Assembly (NCBI RefSeq): GCF_026340095.1
Contig: NZ_JAPEPO010000001.1
Coordinates: 1,054,001-1,118,000, forward strand
Direction: 5' to 3'
Source of the DNA: Streptomyces sp. NBC_01446
GTDB taxonomy: Bacteria > Actinomycetota > Actinomycetes > Streptomycetales > Streptomycetaceae
DNA length: 64,000 bases
Shown here: piece after piece, positions 1-8,875 of the stretch
Position numbering within the stretch: the first letter of the stretch is position 1
How the letters are laid out: every line of letters starts with the position of its first letter
Position numbers and translations under genes: made by a program
The notes under the pieces: model-generated
What the model saw: only the letters and a program-made list of their open reading frames with translations
What the model was told of the DNA's origin: nothing
Database searches by the model: none

Positions 1-1
1 G

Positions 2-295
2 CTCAGCGGCGTTCAGATGCCGAGAATGAACTCGATCATGGAGAGATGGGTGCAGACCTGCCGCCGTGAGCTCCTGGACCGAACCTTGATCTGGAACCAG
101 CGGCATCTGCTCCACGCCCTGCGCGAGTTCGAACAGTTCTACAACGGACACCGCCCGCACCAGGGCATCGCGAACGCCGCCCCGCTCCATCCCTTGCCTG
201 CGCCCATCGCCGATCCGGACAAGATAGCCCGCCTCGACATACGCCGATGCGATCGCCTGGGCGGCACCCTCCATGAGTACCAACATGCCGCATAA
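2..295 (+). pseudogene. Transposase C-terminal fragment (DDE integrase-core family)
   Basis: The reading frame is open from the window edge and ends with the integrase-core tail: an RRELLDRTL segment, YNGHRPHQG and a final EYQHAA. The catalytic Glu region is visible near the start (SIMERW). The same tail architecture ends the intact transposase at 13684-14763 (RELLDRTLILNERHL, YNGHRPH, NEYQIAS), so the two belong to related families but are not copies of one element. The N-terminal two thirds lie outside the window. It cannot be said from here whether the gene is whole beyond the edge. Confidence 0.75.
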
Positions 296-304
296 CGTGC
301 GTCG

Positions 305-540
305 ATGAGGTTTTCGGCAAGCGCAATGGCAGACCGGACCGCGTGGCGGATCTGCCGGGACAACCGCTGGTGGAGCGTGTTCGGCAAGAATCGTGGCCGG
401 ACCAAGAAGGCCGGCCCGCCGGTCCACGACGACCTCGTCCAGCGTGACTTCACCGCGGCCGGACCGAACCGGCTGTGGCTCGCCGACATCACCGAACACG
501 CCACGGATGAAGGGAAGTTGTATCTCTGCGCGATCAAGGC
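305..540 (+). pseudogene. IS3-family OrfB fragment
   Basis: An open frame encodes a middle piece of an IS3-type integrase: SVFGKNRG, then PPVHDDLVQRDFTA and LWLADITEHATDEGKLYLC, which is the region around the first catalytic Asp of OrfB. Homology stops abruptly at about base 540 (after LCAIK), where the sequence becomes the reverse strand of an ATPase gene. The start and the C-terminal half with the other two acidic residues are absent, so it is inactive. It marks the breakpoint that truncated the neighbouring gene. Confidence 0.7.
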
Positions 541-840
541 CTCGCCGGGGAGTTCGGCGCGTGGGGCGGGTAGGCCCGGGCTCGTGTCGCGGACGGCGAT
601 GTGCACGCCGTCCGCGTACTCGACGAGCAGGGTGATCTCCGGCAAAGTCGACGCGTGAATCACGGAGTTGGTCACGAGTTCGCTGGCGATCAGTGGTGCT
701 GTCGCGCACAGGTCGTCGTCGGCGCCCCAGTACTCGAGCACCGCGGTGACGGAACGCGCGAGGACGTGGCAGGGTGCGTTCTGCACACCGATCGCGGATC
801 TGGGGACTGAGCGGAAGCACAGGTGCTGCGGGCGACGGCC
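541..840 (-). pseudogene. Truncated HATPase_c-type (RsbW-like) regulatory ATPase
   Basis: Read on the minus strand, this encodes the N-terminal half of a Streptomyces anti-sigma-like ATPase. A V-x-x-x-L-x-x-WG segment (VLEYWGADDD) is followed by the N box IASELVTNSVIHA and the start of the G1 box VAVRDTSPGLP-like (HIAVRDTSPG). The G2 half that closes the ATP pocket is missing because the sequence joins an IS3 fragment near 540. The start is uncertain: GTG at 786 gives a short N-terminus, while homologous sequence seems to extend upstream to about 830 with GGAGGCGGAGG just before it. It follows the GNAT gene directly and was probably the last gene of that operon. Confidence 0.65.
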
Positions 841-849
841 TCCGCCTCC

Positions 850-1320
850 CTAGCCGTCGAGGCCCGCCCGGTAGACGATCTTCCCGTCGTGCTCCTCGAA
901 GCCGAGCGTCCGGTAGAACGCCCGCGCATCAGGGTTCACGCTGTCCGTCATCCACTCCAGACGGCTGCACCCCGGGCGTGCGGTCGCGATCGCACGCAGT
1001 TCGGTCATGAACCGGGCACCGATGCCCTGACGCCGCAGGGTGTCGCGGATGTACAGCTCCTTGAGGAAGAGGGAGTGGGTGGAGCCCGCGGACGGCCACA
1101 GGAAGGAGTACGCGGCCATGCCGACGAGGTCACCGCTCTCGTCCTCGGCGACCAGAGCGGAGGCCAGGGGCGGGGAGCCGAAGAGTGCTTCCTCGACCTG
1201 GGCCAGGCGCTCGTCGAGGGGCTGGATGTCCGTGGAGTCGTAGAACCGCTCGATCTCCTCGATCAGCCCGGCCAGCGCCTGGATATCGCTCTTCTCTACG
1301 GGACGGATGGTGACGCTCAT
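850..1320 (-). CDS. GNAT-family N-acetyltransferase
   Basis: The 156-residue protein has the GNAT fold. It starts SVTIRPVEKSDI and carries LKELYIRDTLRRQGIGARF, the acetyl-CoA pyrophosphate loop of the Q/R-x-x-G-x-G/A type, then NPDARAFYRTLGFEEHD at the C-terminus. The ATG overlaps the stop of the upstream radical SAM gene (ATGA), which implies translational coupling. That context suggests it could acetylate the peptide product or an intermediate of the RiPP locus, or give self-protection. Substrate is unknown; N-acetylation of a processed peptide is an inference from position only. Confidence 0.85.
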   Translation of the reverse strand: MSVTIRPVEKSDIQALAGLIEEIERFYDSTDIQPLDERLAQVEEALFGSPPLASALVAEDESGDLVGMAAYSFLWPSAGSTHSLFLKELYIRDTLRRQGIGARFMTELRAIATARPGCSRLEWMTDSVNPDARAFYRTLGFEEHDGKIVYRAGLDG

Positions 1321-2495
1321 GAGAGGGCAGCTCCTGGCTGTCGGTCGGCCGATGGGGGTACGGATTCCAGGGTCCAGCCGTGCCGGCGCAGCGAGCCCTG
1401 GACATGCCGGATCAGGTACTCCAGATCCGCGCAGTAGACGGAGGGGTTGCGGTAGGCGTCGGCGGTGCTGAAGCGGTGCGGCAGGTAGCCTCCGCCGCAG
1501 ACATCGACCAGTTCGCAGCCCTGGCACTGTTCGGCCAGCGCTTCCCGCCCGTACAGCCGGTGCTGCAGCTTGGGGTGGTGCAGCGCGTCGTCGAAGGAAT
1601 TGCTGAAAACATCTAGCCCGAGCCAGGAGGCGCCCTCCTCGACGGATCGCAGGGTGTCCACGCCTTCGATGGTTCCGTTGGACTCGACCACGACGCTCGT
1701 CGGGGGCGCCAGCCCGAGCGTCTCTACTGCGCCGTGTACCCCGGAGCTGAGCGCGGCGATGTCCTCCAGCATGCGCACGCTGTGCCGGTACTCGGGCCGG
1801 GCGAGCCAGGCGTCGAAGACACGGCTTATCCACATCCCGTACTCGGGGAGGGCGGGGTCGTTGCGGTGCGGCGGCTCGTCGTGCGTGTGGTGGGGCAGGT
1901 TGAAGTCGATCGTGGGCGGTTCGAAGGCGGCGAGGTAGTCGTGGACTTCGACGGGATCGTTGGCGAGGTCCACGACGGCGAGAAGTCCGGCGAAGAGGTG
2001 CGGGCGGGATCGCAGGAGTTCGATGCCACGTACGACGGACGCGGCGCTCGAACGACCGGTATGCGAGAGCCGGTGTCGGTCGTTCGCCTCGGGTGGGCCA
2101 TCCAGACTGACACCCACACCGATCCGGTGCTCCTCGAAGAAGTCGAGCCACTTCTCTGAGATCAGCGTTCCGTTGGTCTGCAGCTCGAAGTGGACGGTCG
2201 TCTGGGTGGGGATCCCCGCGCGTACGGCATCCAGCGCCTCCGCCAGATGCCGGGGACCGGCGAGCAGCGGCTCACCGCCGTGCAGCACGATGTGTACGGA
2301 CTCCAGTCCGTGCGCGGCGGCGTGCTCACCGATCCGTTGGCCGGCCACTCGGGCGATGTCCACGCCCAACCGGACGGGAAGGTCGCGCCACGCCTGATCT
2401 TTGGAGTTGAAGACGAAGCAGTAATCGCAGTCGACGTTGCAGCGATTGACGACCTTCAGGATGAACGTCCGGAAAGGAGCAGGGACGTGGGGCAT
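1317..2495 (-). CDS. fxsB: FxsB-type radical SAM/SPASM peptide maturase
   Basis: The 392-residue protein begins with a short arm and then the radical SAM cluster motif C19-x3-C23-x2-C26 (NRCNVDCDYC), which binds the 4Fe-4S cluster that cleaves S-adenosylmethionine. HGGEPLL, LQTNGTL and GVSLDGP follow as in the family. The C-terminal SPASM region shows CQGCELVDVCGGGYLPHRFS and a further Cys in PSVYCADLEYL, ligands for auxiliary clusters. This arrangement matches maturases that install aromatic-to-side-chain three-residue cyclophane crosslinks in small peptides. A 69-aa precursor gene lies 20 bases upstream and a GNAT gene overlaps its end. The modification chemistry is inferred from family; the substrate is inferred from position. 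Confidence 0.85.
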   Translation of the reverse strand: MPHVPAPFRTFILKVVNRCNVDCDYCFVFNSKDQAWRDLPVRLGVDIARVAGQRIGEHAAAHGLESVHIVLHGGEPLLAGPRHLAEALDAVRAGIPTQTTVHFELQTNGTLISEKWLDFFEEHRIGVGVSLDGPPEANDRHRLSHTGRSSAASVVRGIELLRSRPHLFAGLLAVVDLANDPVEVHDYLAAFEPPTIDFNLPHHTHDEPPHRNDPALPEYGMWISRVFDAWLARPEYRHSVRMLEDIAALSSGVHGAVETLGLAPPTSVVVESNGTIEGVDTLRSVEEGASWLGLDVFSNSFDDALHHPKLQHRLYGREALAEQCQGCELVDVCGGGYLPHRFSTADAYRNPSVYCADLEYLIRHVQGSLRRHGWTLESVPPSADRQPGAALS

Positions 2496-2515
2496 GGAGT
2501 GTCGACGGCCCTCGC

Positions 2516-2725
2516 CTAGTACGGCCAGGGGAAGGGGAGCGACGCCGCGTGCGCGCCGTCACCGTAGGGGTTCGCGGCGGAGGCGGACTGCTCGCTTGTG
2601 ACGCGGTCCCGGACGCGGAGCGCGAGGCGGTCGAGGACCGCGGAGCCGGCTGTCGGCGTCGAGGGAGCGGTGGCTTCTGCGAGCGGTGCGGAAGGGGCGG
2701 GCAGGGTGGACATGGGTGGTGTCAT
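2516..2725 (-). CDS. Putative RiPP precursor peptide (cyclophane family)
   Basis: This encodes a 69-residue peptide behind a good ribosome site (AGGAG six bases before ATG). It has a Pro/Ala/Thr-rich leader, a predicted helix around LDRLALRVRDRV (residues 31-42), and a C-terminal core containing NPYGDG (52-57) and the end LPFPWPY. It sits directly before the FxsB-type maturase, the usual order of precursor then enzyme. Unlike classical members it does not end in F-x-S-x-x. Candidate crosslink motifs of aromatic-x-x type are Y54-G-D56 and the F65/W67 region. No signal peptide or membrane span is seen. Precursor status is inferred from size, position and aromatic core. Confidence 0.6.
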   Translation of the reverse strand: MTPPMSTLPAPSAPLAEATAPSTPTAGSAVLDRLALRVRDRVTSEQSASAANPYGDGAHAASLPFPWPY

Positions 2726-2943
2726 TCAACTCTCCTGCATGTCGAAGTGAGCGGTCGGCGGAGGCCGATACGCTGCGACGAGGATGGTGGTCTAGCACAG
2801 ATCGCGTGGCACGGTAGCAACGTGGCGATGGCGCACACGATAGGGATTCCGGCCATGTGATCGTCGATGTTGGCGCGAGGGCCGGGCGGATGCCGGTCTC
2901 GTCGTACCGCAGCACCACTCGCCTCGACCGCCAGAGCATCCGC

Positions 2944-5766
2944 TCACCCAGCTCCCTGTGTCACCAGCAACTCCTCCAGCTGGTCACCGACGTCATTCAG
3001 GCCCAGCTGCCGGTAGATACCGATGGCTTCGCGCAGCCAGGTCTCGGCGCCGTCGCGACCACCCGTTACCCACTCACAACGCCCCACACCCTCCAGGCCA
3101 TGAGCAACCTCCAGCGGGTTGCCGATCTCTCGGGCGAGTTCGAGTGCCTCCACGAAGCGGTTGCGTCCGGCCAAGACACCCCCGGAGGAAAGCAGCAGAT
3201 TCCCCCAGTGATTCAGCACCTGGGCCTCGCCGCACTGGTCACCGAGTTCGCGCAGGATCTGCAGGCCGGCCTCGAAGGCGGCGGTCGCCTCGTCCGCCTC
3301 GCCCTCGGCGCCACGCAGCACACCCAACTCTCCCAGGGTTGCGGCTACTCCACCCCGGCTTCCCAGCTCCTGGTACAGATCGAGAGCCTCCTCCAGCTTG
3401 TGACTTGCCTCGTCCAGCACGCCGTCCATCCGGTCGAGGACACCGAGGTGCCGGAGGCTGTTGGCCCGGCCAAAGCGGTCGCCGAGCTCGGTGTGGAGTT
3501 CCAGCGCGCGAGTGTTGTCCGCTCTGGCGCGCTCCCGGTCGCCGGTCAGTCGGCGCACGACGCCCAACTCGTTGAGGGCATACGCCTGGTGATCGCGGTC
3601 GTCGAGTTCCTGATAGATGTCGTACGCCGCCTGGTGCCGACGCTCAGCGACCTCGTACTCGCCCATCAGGCAGTGCACGACACCGAGATCGCGAAGGGAA
3701 TTCCCTTGTCCGTAACGGTCGTTCAGTTCGCGATAGATCGCCAGGGCTTCGTTCTGGGCCTCGATCGCGGGAGTGAACCGGCTGGTCTGGCGGCGCACCA
3801 TGCCGAGGTCGGCGAGGGCGTTTGCCTGCCCTAGCCGATCGTCCAACTGGCGGTAGACATCGAGGGCTTCGCTTTGCGACTGCTCGGCGGCGGCGTTGTC
3901 CGCGATGAGGTACCAGACGATGCCGAGCTGGTTCAGGGCAGCTGCCTTCCCGCTCAGGTCGCCCACGGCGTCGTACTCGCGCACGGCTTCGCCCAGCGCC
4001 TGCGCGGCGTCCTGGTAGGCCGCCATGAAACGGCGTACGACACCGGCCTCGGCCAGGGCGGCGGCCAGCGCATGGCCGTCGCCGACAATACGCGCGGCAT
4101 CCGCGGCGGTCCGGTGGAGCGCGACGGCTTGGTCCCATGGGCCCTCCTGCCTCAGGAAGGCCCCCATGGCCGCGGCGAGACGGACGACGAGATCGTGTAG
4201 CCCCAGATGATTCGCCCGCGTGATGCACGCGAGGACGTTGGCGCGCTCGCCCTCCAGCCATGATAGGGCGGCCGCTCTCGACTCGATGACTGGTGTCTCG
4301 ACGTGACCGGCATCCTCGGGCGGCGGCGGGATGTCCGCTCCTCCCCGGACCAGGTAGCGGTTCGCCACAGCGAGCGAGGCCAGGTAGTACGTGCACACGC
4401 GCTGGACGGCCTGAACGTGATCCATACGTTCCCCCTCGTCAGCGAGATCACGGGCGTAGTCGCGCAGGAGGTCGTGAAGTCGGTAGCGATTCCCAGGGTG
4501 TTCGTCGATGAGGTGGGCGTCGTAGAGCGCATCGAGATGTCGGCGGGCGTGGGACTGACGTACGCCGCCGAGGGCGGCGGCAACGTACGCGTCGATGTCC
4601 GTACCCGGGTAGAGGCCGAGGCCGCGGAAGAAGTGCTGCAACTCCGGAGGGAGATCTCGGTAGGAGAGGTCGAACGTAGCGGTGACAGCGCGGTCGCCGG
4701 CCCGCAGTTCGCTAAGCCGATCCTGCGCGACGAGCAACCGGTCCCGCAGGTCCTCCGCACTCCACGACGGGTGGTGCCGAAGGCGCGCGGCGAGAAGGGA
4801 GAGCCCGAGGGGCAGGTGACCACACAGCTGCGCCAGCTGTTCGAGCATCCTCGTCGTGCCGGTCGCGCCACCGGGTGCCGTGGCTCCGAGATCCGCGACG
4901 GAGCGTCCGCTGAGGCGTACGAGCAGGTCGACCGCATGGTCGGGCGGGAGCGCCCGTACGGGCAGGACGACCTCCTCGACCGCCGCGAGTCTGCGGCGGC
5001 TGGTCACCAGGACCAGGCAGCCGTTCCCGCCGGGGAGCAGCGGCTCCAACTGGCTGTAGCTGACCGCGTTGTCGAGGATCAGGAGGGCCTTCTTGTCCGC
5101 CAGCCGTCCCCGCCACAGCGCGGCGCGGGCCTCAGTGACCGCGCCCGCGTCATCGCCCACGGGGATCTGCTGCGTCGGCACGCCTGTCGCGGCGAGCAAC
5201 GAGGCCAGGGCTTCGGCCGGAGCGACGGGGCTTCGCCCCGTCGTGTGCCCGTTCAGGTTCACGAAGATCTGACCGTCCGGAAAGCGGGCGGCGAGTGCGT
5301 GCCCTGCGTGCACGGCGAAGGACGTCTTGCCGACTCCGGGCATTCCGTCGATGACGTGGACGGGGAGCGCGGTGCCCTGCCTGGTGGCCGATTCCACGGA
5401 GCTCACCAAGTGCTCCAACTCGGCGGTGCGGTTGGTGAACGTGGCGGTGTCACGCGGGAGGGAACGGAGGACGAGGGCGGCACCAGGAGGATGTGACTGC
5501 CCGTCCAGCCGACCGGTTAGCGGATCCGCACTCGGACTCTGCTCAGGTGTACCGCCGTCCGACAGCATCGCGAGCACGATGGTCAGGCCGGTCAGAACCG
5601 CCCCCAGCAGCACGAAGGAGAGCCAGGCGTGGTGCTGCATCCAACCGAGCCACGACGGCCACTCGGTCTCCTCGGACACCGCGTTGGTGACGAGACCCAC
5701 GAGCATGGTCGTCGCAACGCCGCCGCCCGCGAGCGCGGCGATCGCCATTCCACGGCGCATTCTCAC
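2944..5766 (-). CDS. Membrane-anchored NB-ARC/TPR (STAND) protein
   Basis: The 940-residue protein opens with two hydrophobic spans (about residues 8-28 and 50-68) that should anchor it in the membrane. An NB-ARC ATPase follows: NRTAELEHL, P-loop GMPGVGKT near residue 140, KALLILDN as Walker B, and LVTSRRRL as sensor. A winged-helix-like stretch (YRLHDLLRDYARDLA) leads into a long array of tetratricopeptide repeats recognisable by repeated LGVVRR, ALNQLGI and YRELNDRYGQ units. This is the AfsR/STAND plan without an N-terminal DNA-binding domain. TPR/NB-ARC proteins accompany FxsB-type RiPP loci, so it may sense or act with the peptide. It ends 218 bases before the precursor gene. Confidence 0.8.
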   Translation of the reverse strand: MRMRRGMAIAALAGGGVATTMLVGLVTNAVSEETEWPSWLGWMQHHAWLSFVLLGAVLTGLTIVLAMLSDGGTPEQSPSADPLTGRLDGQSHPPGAALVLRSLPRDTATFTNRTAELEHLVSSVESATRQGTALPVHVIDGMPGVGKTSFAVHAGHALAARFPDGQIFVNLNGHTTGRSPVAPAEALASLLAATGVPTQQIPVGDDAGAVTEARAALWRGRLADKKALLILDNAVSYSQLEPLLPGGNGCLVLVTSRRRLAAVEEVVLPVRALPPDHAVDLLVRLSGRSVADLGATAPGGATGTTRMLEQLAQLCGHLPLGLSLLAARLRHHPSWSAEDLRDRLLVAQDRLSELRAGDRAVTATFDLSYRDLPPELQHFFRGLGLYPGTDIDAYVAAALGGVRQSHARRHLDALYDAHLIDEHPGNRYRLHDLLRDYARDLADEGERMDHVQAVQRVCTYYLASLAVANRYLVRGGADIPPPPEDAGHVETPVIESRAAALSWLEGERANVLACITRANHLGLHDLVVRLAAAMGAFLRQEGPWDQAVALHRTAADAARIVGDGHALAAALAEAGVVRRFMAAYQDAAQALGEAVREYDAVGDLSGKAAALNQLGIVWYLIADNAAAEQSQSEALDVYRQLDDRLGQANALADLGMVRRQTSRFTPAIEAQNEALAIYRELNDRYGQGNSLRDLGVVHCLMGEYEVAERRHQAAYDIYQELDDRDHQAYALNELGVVRRLTGDRERARADNTRALELHTELGDRFGRANSLRHLGVLDRMDGVLDEASHKLEEALDLYQELGSRGGVAATLGELGVLRGAEGEADEATAAFEAGLQILRELGDQCGEAQVLNHWGNLLLSSGGVLAGRNRFVEALELAREIGNPLEVAHGLEGVGRCEWVTGGRDGAETWLREAIGIYRQLGLNDVGDQLEELLVTQGAG

Positions 5767-6138
5767 GGCTTCGCCCGCGTTCCGGAGACGACGAACTGCT
5801 GCGTCGCACGCAGGTCCAACCTGAACACGTAGACAACCCCCGAGTCCGACGCCTCACCGTTGGTAAGCGCACCAGCCGATGCACCCATTGGTCAAGTGCG
5901 CTTCCAAGCCACGTACTTGGTGGGTCAGGTCATCCGATGGCGTCCAGGATCCTCGCAGGCACTATGGGGCAACCCCGGCGTGGGCCCCCGACGGAGACAG
6001 GGCGCGAGATGGGCAGGCGATACCGCATCATTCGCGTTGCGCAGGACGCTCAAGGCGGCACTGCCTGGGTGCAGGTCGCGTGAAGTGCTCCATCCCGGGG
6101 ACAGCGCGACACCGAGGGCCGTGGAACGATCTTGCTCC

Positions 6139-6288
6139 ATGGCTGATCAGCATATTCCTGAAGTCCTCGTCGGTCGGCGTGCGCGATTCGCGGCATGGTG
6201 GCGAGAAGCGCGCCGTAAGCAAAAGGCCAGGCGCTATCCCCTGGCCGTGGCCGCCGAGCGAGCCGCTGACGACCTGGAAGGGCGGTAG
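6139..6288 (+). CDS. Possible small basic protein (49 aa), low support
   Basis: An ATG-initiated frame gives a 49-residue basic peptide with natural-looking composition (VLVGRRARFAAWWREARRKQ, then LAVAAERAADDLEG). There is no clear ribosome site and no family is recognised. It lies in the otherwise empty 765-base gap between the NB-ARC/TPR gene and the T7SS-type cluster, where I see no other gene and no strong terminator. Treat as a candidate only. Confidence 0.25.
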   Translation: MADQHIPEVLVGRRARFAAWWREARRKQKARRYPLAVAAERAADDLEGR

Positions 6289-6531
6289 CCGGACATTCCC
6301 TCTCCTCCATCGTGAAGCCGATCATCGGCGATCGCCGCGCAGCCTGGGCAAATGGCGACCTCTTGGGGCGGTTTCAAGCCAACCGCCTGGGCATCCGGTG
6401 GTAAGGCATCGTTAGGGCCGGGAATCCGCGGCTACCGTTGCTGAGCTGCGTGTGTTACGCATGGGGGCGATCAATCTCGCTTCCAGTGGTCACACGCACA
6501 CACTGGGGCACGACCGTACGGGGGAGGAACG

Positions 6532-7077
6532 GTGTCGGCCGACGACGCGCAGGGCGGGAGCTCGGATCCGTCCGTGGCGGGCTCGGGAATGTTCGGGGTG
6601 GTTGGCGCGGTCGCTGCTGGTGCCACCGCTGCGGCTGCGAAGGCGATGCGCGTCGAGGGCGAGACGCTGTCGAAGTTCAAGCGCCGGGTAGACGCCCTGC
6701 TGCGAGACCTGGAGAAGTCGCACGCGGCGCCGTCGAAGATCGCGACGGGCACGCTGGGCGCGGGGCAGCTGGGTACATTCGACGAGGCGGATTCGCTGCA
6801 CTCCTCCTACACGCATGTGCACACACAGCTGGAGAATCTCTCCAAGATGCTGGCGCTGCAGATCGAGGCGCTGGTCGTCACGGTCGACGCGTCGAAGACC
6901 GGCTACGACAACCTGGACGAGGACGTGCGGGCCCGCCTGAGTCGGATCCGTAGCGGTGCCGATGCCCTGACCGGTGGCCCGCACACCAAGTCACCTTCGC
7001 ATCAGAGCGGTTCGAAGGGCGGCGAGGGCGGCGAGCCGAGCCCAAAGCCGACGGACGGCGAGGCGGGCGGGCTGTGA
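6532..7077 (+). CDS. WXG100-like T7SS-associated protein
   Basis: A GTG start follows GGGAGGAAC. The 181-residue protein has a Gly/Ala-rich hydrophobic stretch (residues 18-41), then a long helical pair typical of ESX/WXG-like proteins (LSKFKRRVDALLRDLEKSH and LHSSYTHVHTQLENLSKML), and a charged Ser/Gly/Lys-rich tail. There is no exact W-x-G motif. It leads a cluster with a mycosin protease and other WXG-like proteins, so it probably acts in or is exported by a type VII secretion system whose membrane core is not in this window. The stop overlaps a 25-aa coupled frame. Confidence 0.7.
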   Translation: MSADDAQGGSSDPSVAGSGMFGVVGAVAAGATAAAAKAMRVEGETLSKFKRRVDALLRDLEKSHAAPSKIATGTLGAGQLGTFDEADSLHSSYTHVHTQLENLSKMLALQIEALVVTVDASKTGYDNLDEDVRARLSRIRSGADALTGGPHTKSPSHQSGSKGGEGGEPSPKPTDGEAGGL

Positions 7078-7154
7078 TGCGGCGAGCGCTGGACATTGCG
7101 TCTGCCGTGGCAGCGGCCGATTCCGAGGAACGCGAAGGCGAGGGCAAAGCATGA
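7077..7154 (+). CDS. Short coupled ORF (25 aa) between T7SS-type genes
   Basis: Its ATG overlaps the previous stop (TGATG) and its own stop overlaps the next ATG (ATGA), so the frame exactly bridges two coupled genes. The product is a 25-residue Ala/Glu-rich peptide starting MRRALDIASAVAAADSEE. No family is recognised. It may exist mainly to carry ribosomes from one gene to the next. Confidence 0.4.
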   Translation: MRRALDIASAVAAADSEEREGEGKA

Positions 7155-8861
7155 GCGGCGGCCTGGGCGACCACATGTGGGGCATGGTCAAGCACTACCG
7201 CTTTGCCGTGAACTCACCGGAGGAGCTGTGGGCGATGGTCGAGTCGGCGGACGGCTCCACACCCGCCGACCTCGGGGCGCTGCTGACGTCCGCGGCGAAG
7301 ACGATCAACCAAATCGGTGACGACCTTAAGACGCACAGTACGGCGGTCGAGTGGGACGGCGAGGGCGGTGACGCGTTCCGCAAGTGGGTCCACGGGGCTG
7401 CGCTCGCGACGCTGAGCCTGGGTGACTACAGCGAGAGCGCTGGAAAATGGATGTCCACTGCGGCGGACACGCTGCACGAGGTCAAGCCGCAGCTGGAGAT
7501 CCTGAAGAACTCCAGCGCCTCGGCGCGCTCGATCCTGGACGCACATGCGGCGAAGGCGACGGATGTCGGCAATCACGACGGCGGCCCGTCGAAGGCATCG
7601 GTGACATCGGCGAAGTCGCAGTACGACAACGACAGTGCCGAGGCCGCGCAGTTGATGACGAAGCTGGCGCAGTCGTACTCGGCGTCGTCGGAGCAGATCG
7701 ATGCCCTGAAGGCGCCGGAGTTTCCGGAGCTGCCAAAGCGCTTTGTGCCTACTCGGTTTGATGGCTCCAAGGATGTGGACGACTCCCCCTCCGCCTCATC
7801 ACCAGACACCGGGGCGGCAGCCGCGGCCGGAGGAGTCAGTGCGGCTGCGGCAGGCGCTGCTGTGGTCCGCGAGGCAGCCCGCGGCGCTTCCCTTGCAGGC
7901 AGCGACCACCACTCTTCCGCTGCTGCTCAGGCTCCGAGGGCGGTTCCGGATCTGCCGGCGGGAGGTACGAGTACTGCCATCGACAGGGCCGGCACGCTTC
8001 AACCGCCGGCAGCTCCGACCACCGCGCCTCCCGCGCCGTCGGTGTCCCCGTTACCCGGAGGAAACTCAGGTATCGGCCCCGCCCCCGGGGGCCATGCCAC
8101 CGGCGTTCGGCGGCGCAGGCCGTTCCGTGGTTCCACCACGAGGCGTGACTGGTGGACGGTTTCCCTCCTCTATCCCCCGAGGACCGTTGGGCACACCAAC
8201 CAGCTCGGGCACGCCTGGCGCGCCGGGTACGTCAAGGACGGTGACACCGGGGCGTGCGGTCCCCGGAGTGACGGGGCCCGGGACTCCCGGCGGCTCCGCG
8301 TCGCCGGCGCGAGGCCCGAACGCCGCGAGCCCAGGGCGTCCGTCCAACGGGATTGCTGGTGGCCGTCCGGTGACGTCACCGACGGGCCGAGCTTCGGGTG
8401 CGATTCCTCGAGGCACGGTGGTCGGGGGGACCCCGGCGCAGCAGGCACCCGGTGCTCGGGGCGGCGCCGTGAGCGGGGCGCGTCCCGGAGCCACACCCGC
8501 CCGCGGGGCCGGTCCTGTCGCGGGGAGGGGCAGTGGCTCGACGACGGGGGCCCGGATGCCCGCGCACTCCGACGGCATCGCCGGCGGCCAGGCCCAGCAG
8601 GCGAAGACGCGCCGAAGTCCCTCTGCCCCGACGAGAGGGACGGGCCTCGTACGCGGTGCGGAGGGCGACCCCGCCCCGGTGCAACGTGGTGGACCCGCCC
8701 GCGGATCATCGACGGCGTCACGCAAAGATGATGCTCGGACTGTGCCCGCGGAGCGCCCGCGCGACGAGCGGCGCACACAGGAGGAGTCGGAGACCGAACG
8801 ACAGGCGGCACGGCCTCTGCCCCCACCGCGTCTGCCGGGCCTGCCCGACGACGAGGTGTGA
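7151..8861 (+). CDS. WXG100-family T7SS target with Pro/Gly-rich tail, frameshifted
   Basis: The N-terminal 200 residues form a WXG-type four-helix unit: LLTSAAKTINQIGDDL, WDGEGGDAFRKWV containing the W-x-G-like turn, and LGDYSESAGKWM. A long disordered Pro/Gly/Ala tail follows. In the literal frame the tail turns Arg/Trp/Cys-rich after about base 8090 and stops at 8731. Shifting by one base within the C5G5 run at 8082-8091 restores the expected tail (GAMPPAFGGAGRSVVPPRG, then many GTPG/ARGA repeats) ending at 8861, whose last bases overlap a possible start of the mycosin gene. An extra base in the run, real or an assembly error, is the simplest explanation. Exported substrate or chaperone role is inferred. 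Confidence 0.7.
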
Positions 8862-8875
8862 CACGAAGGATGACC

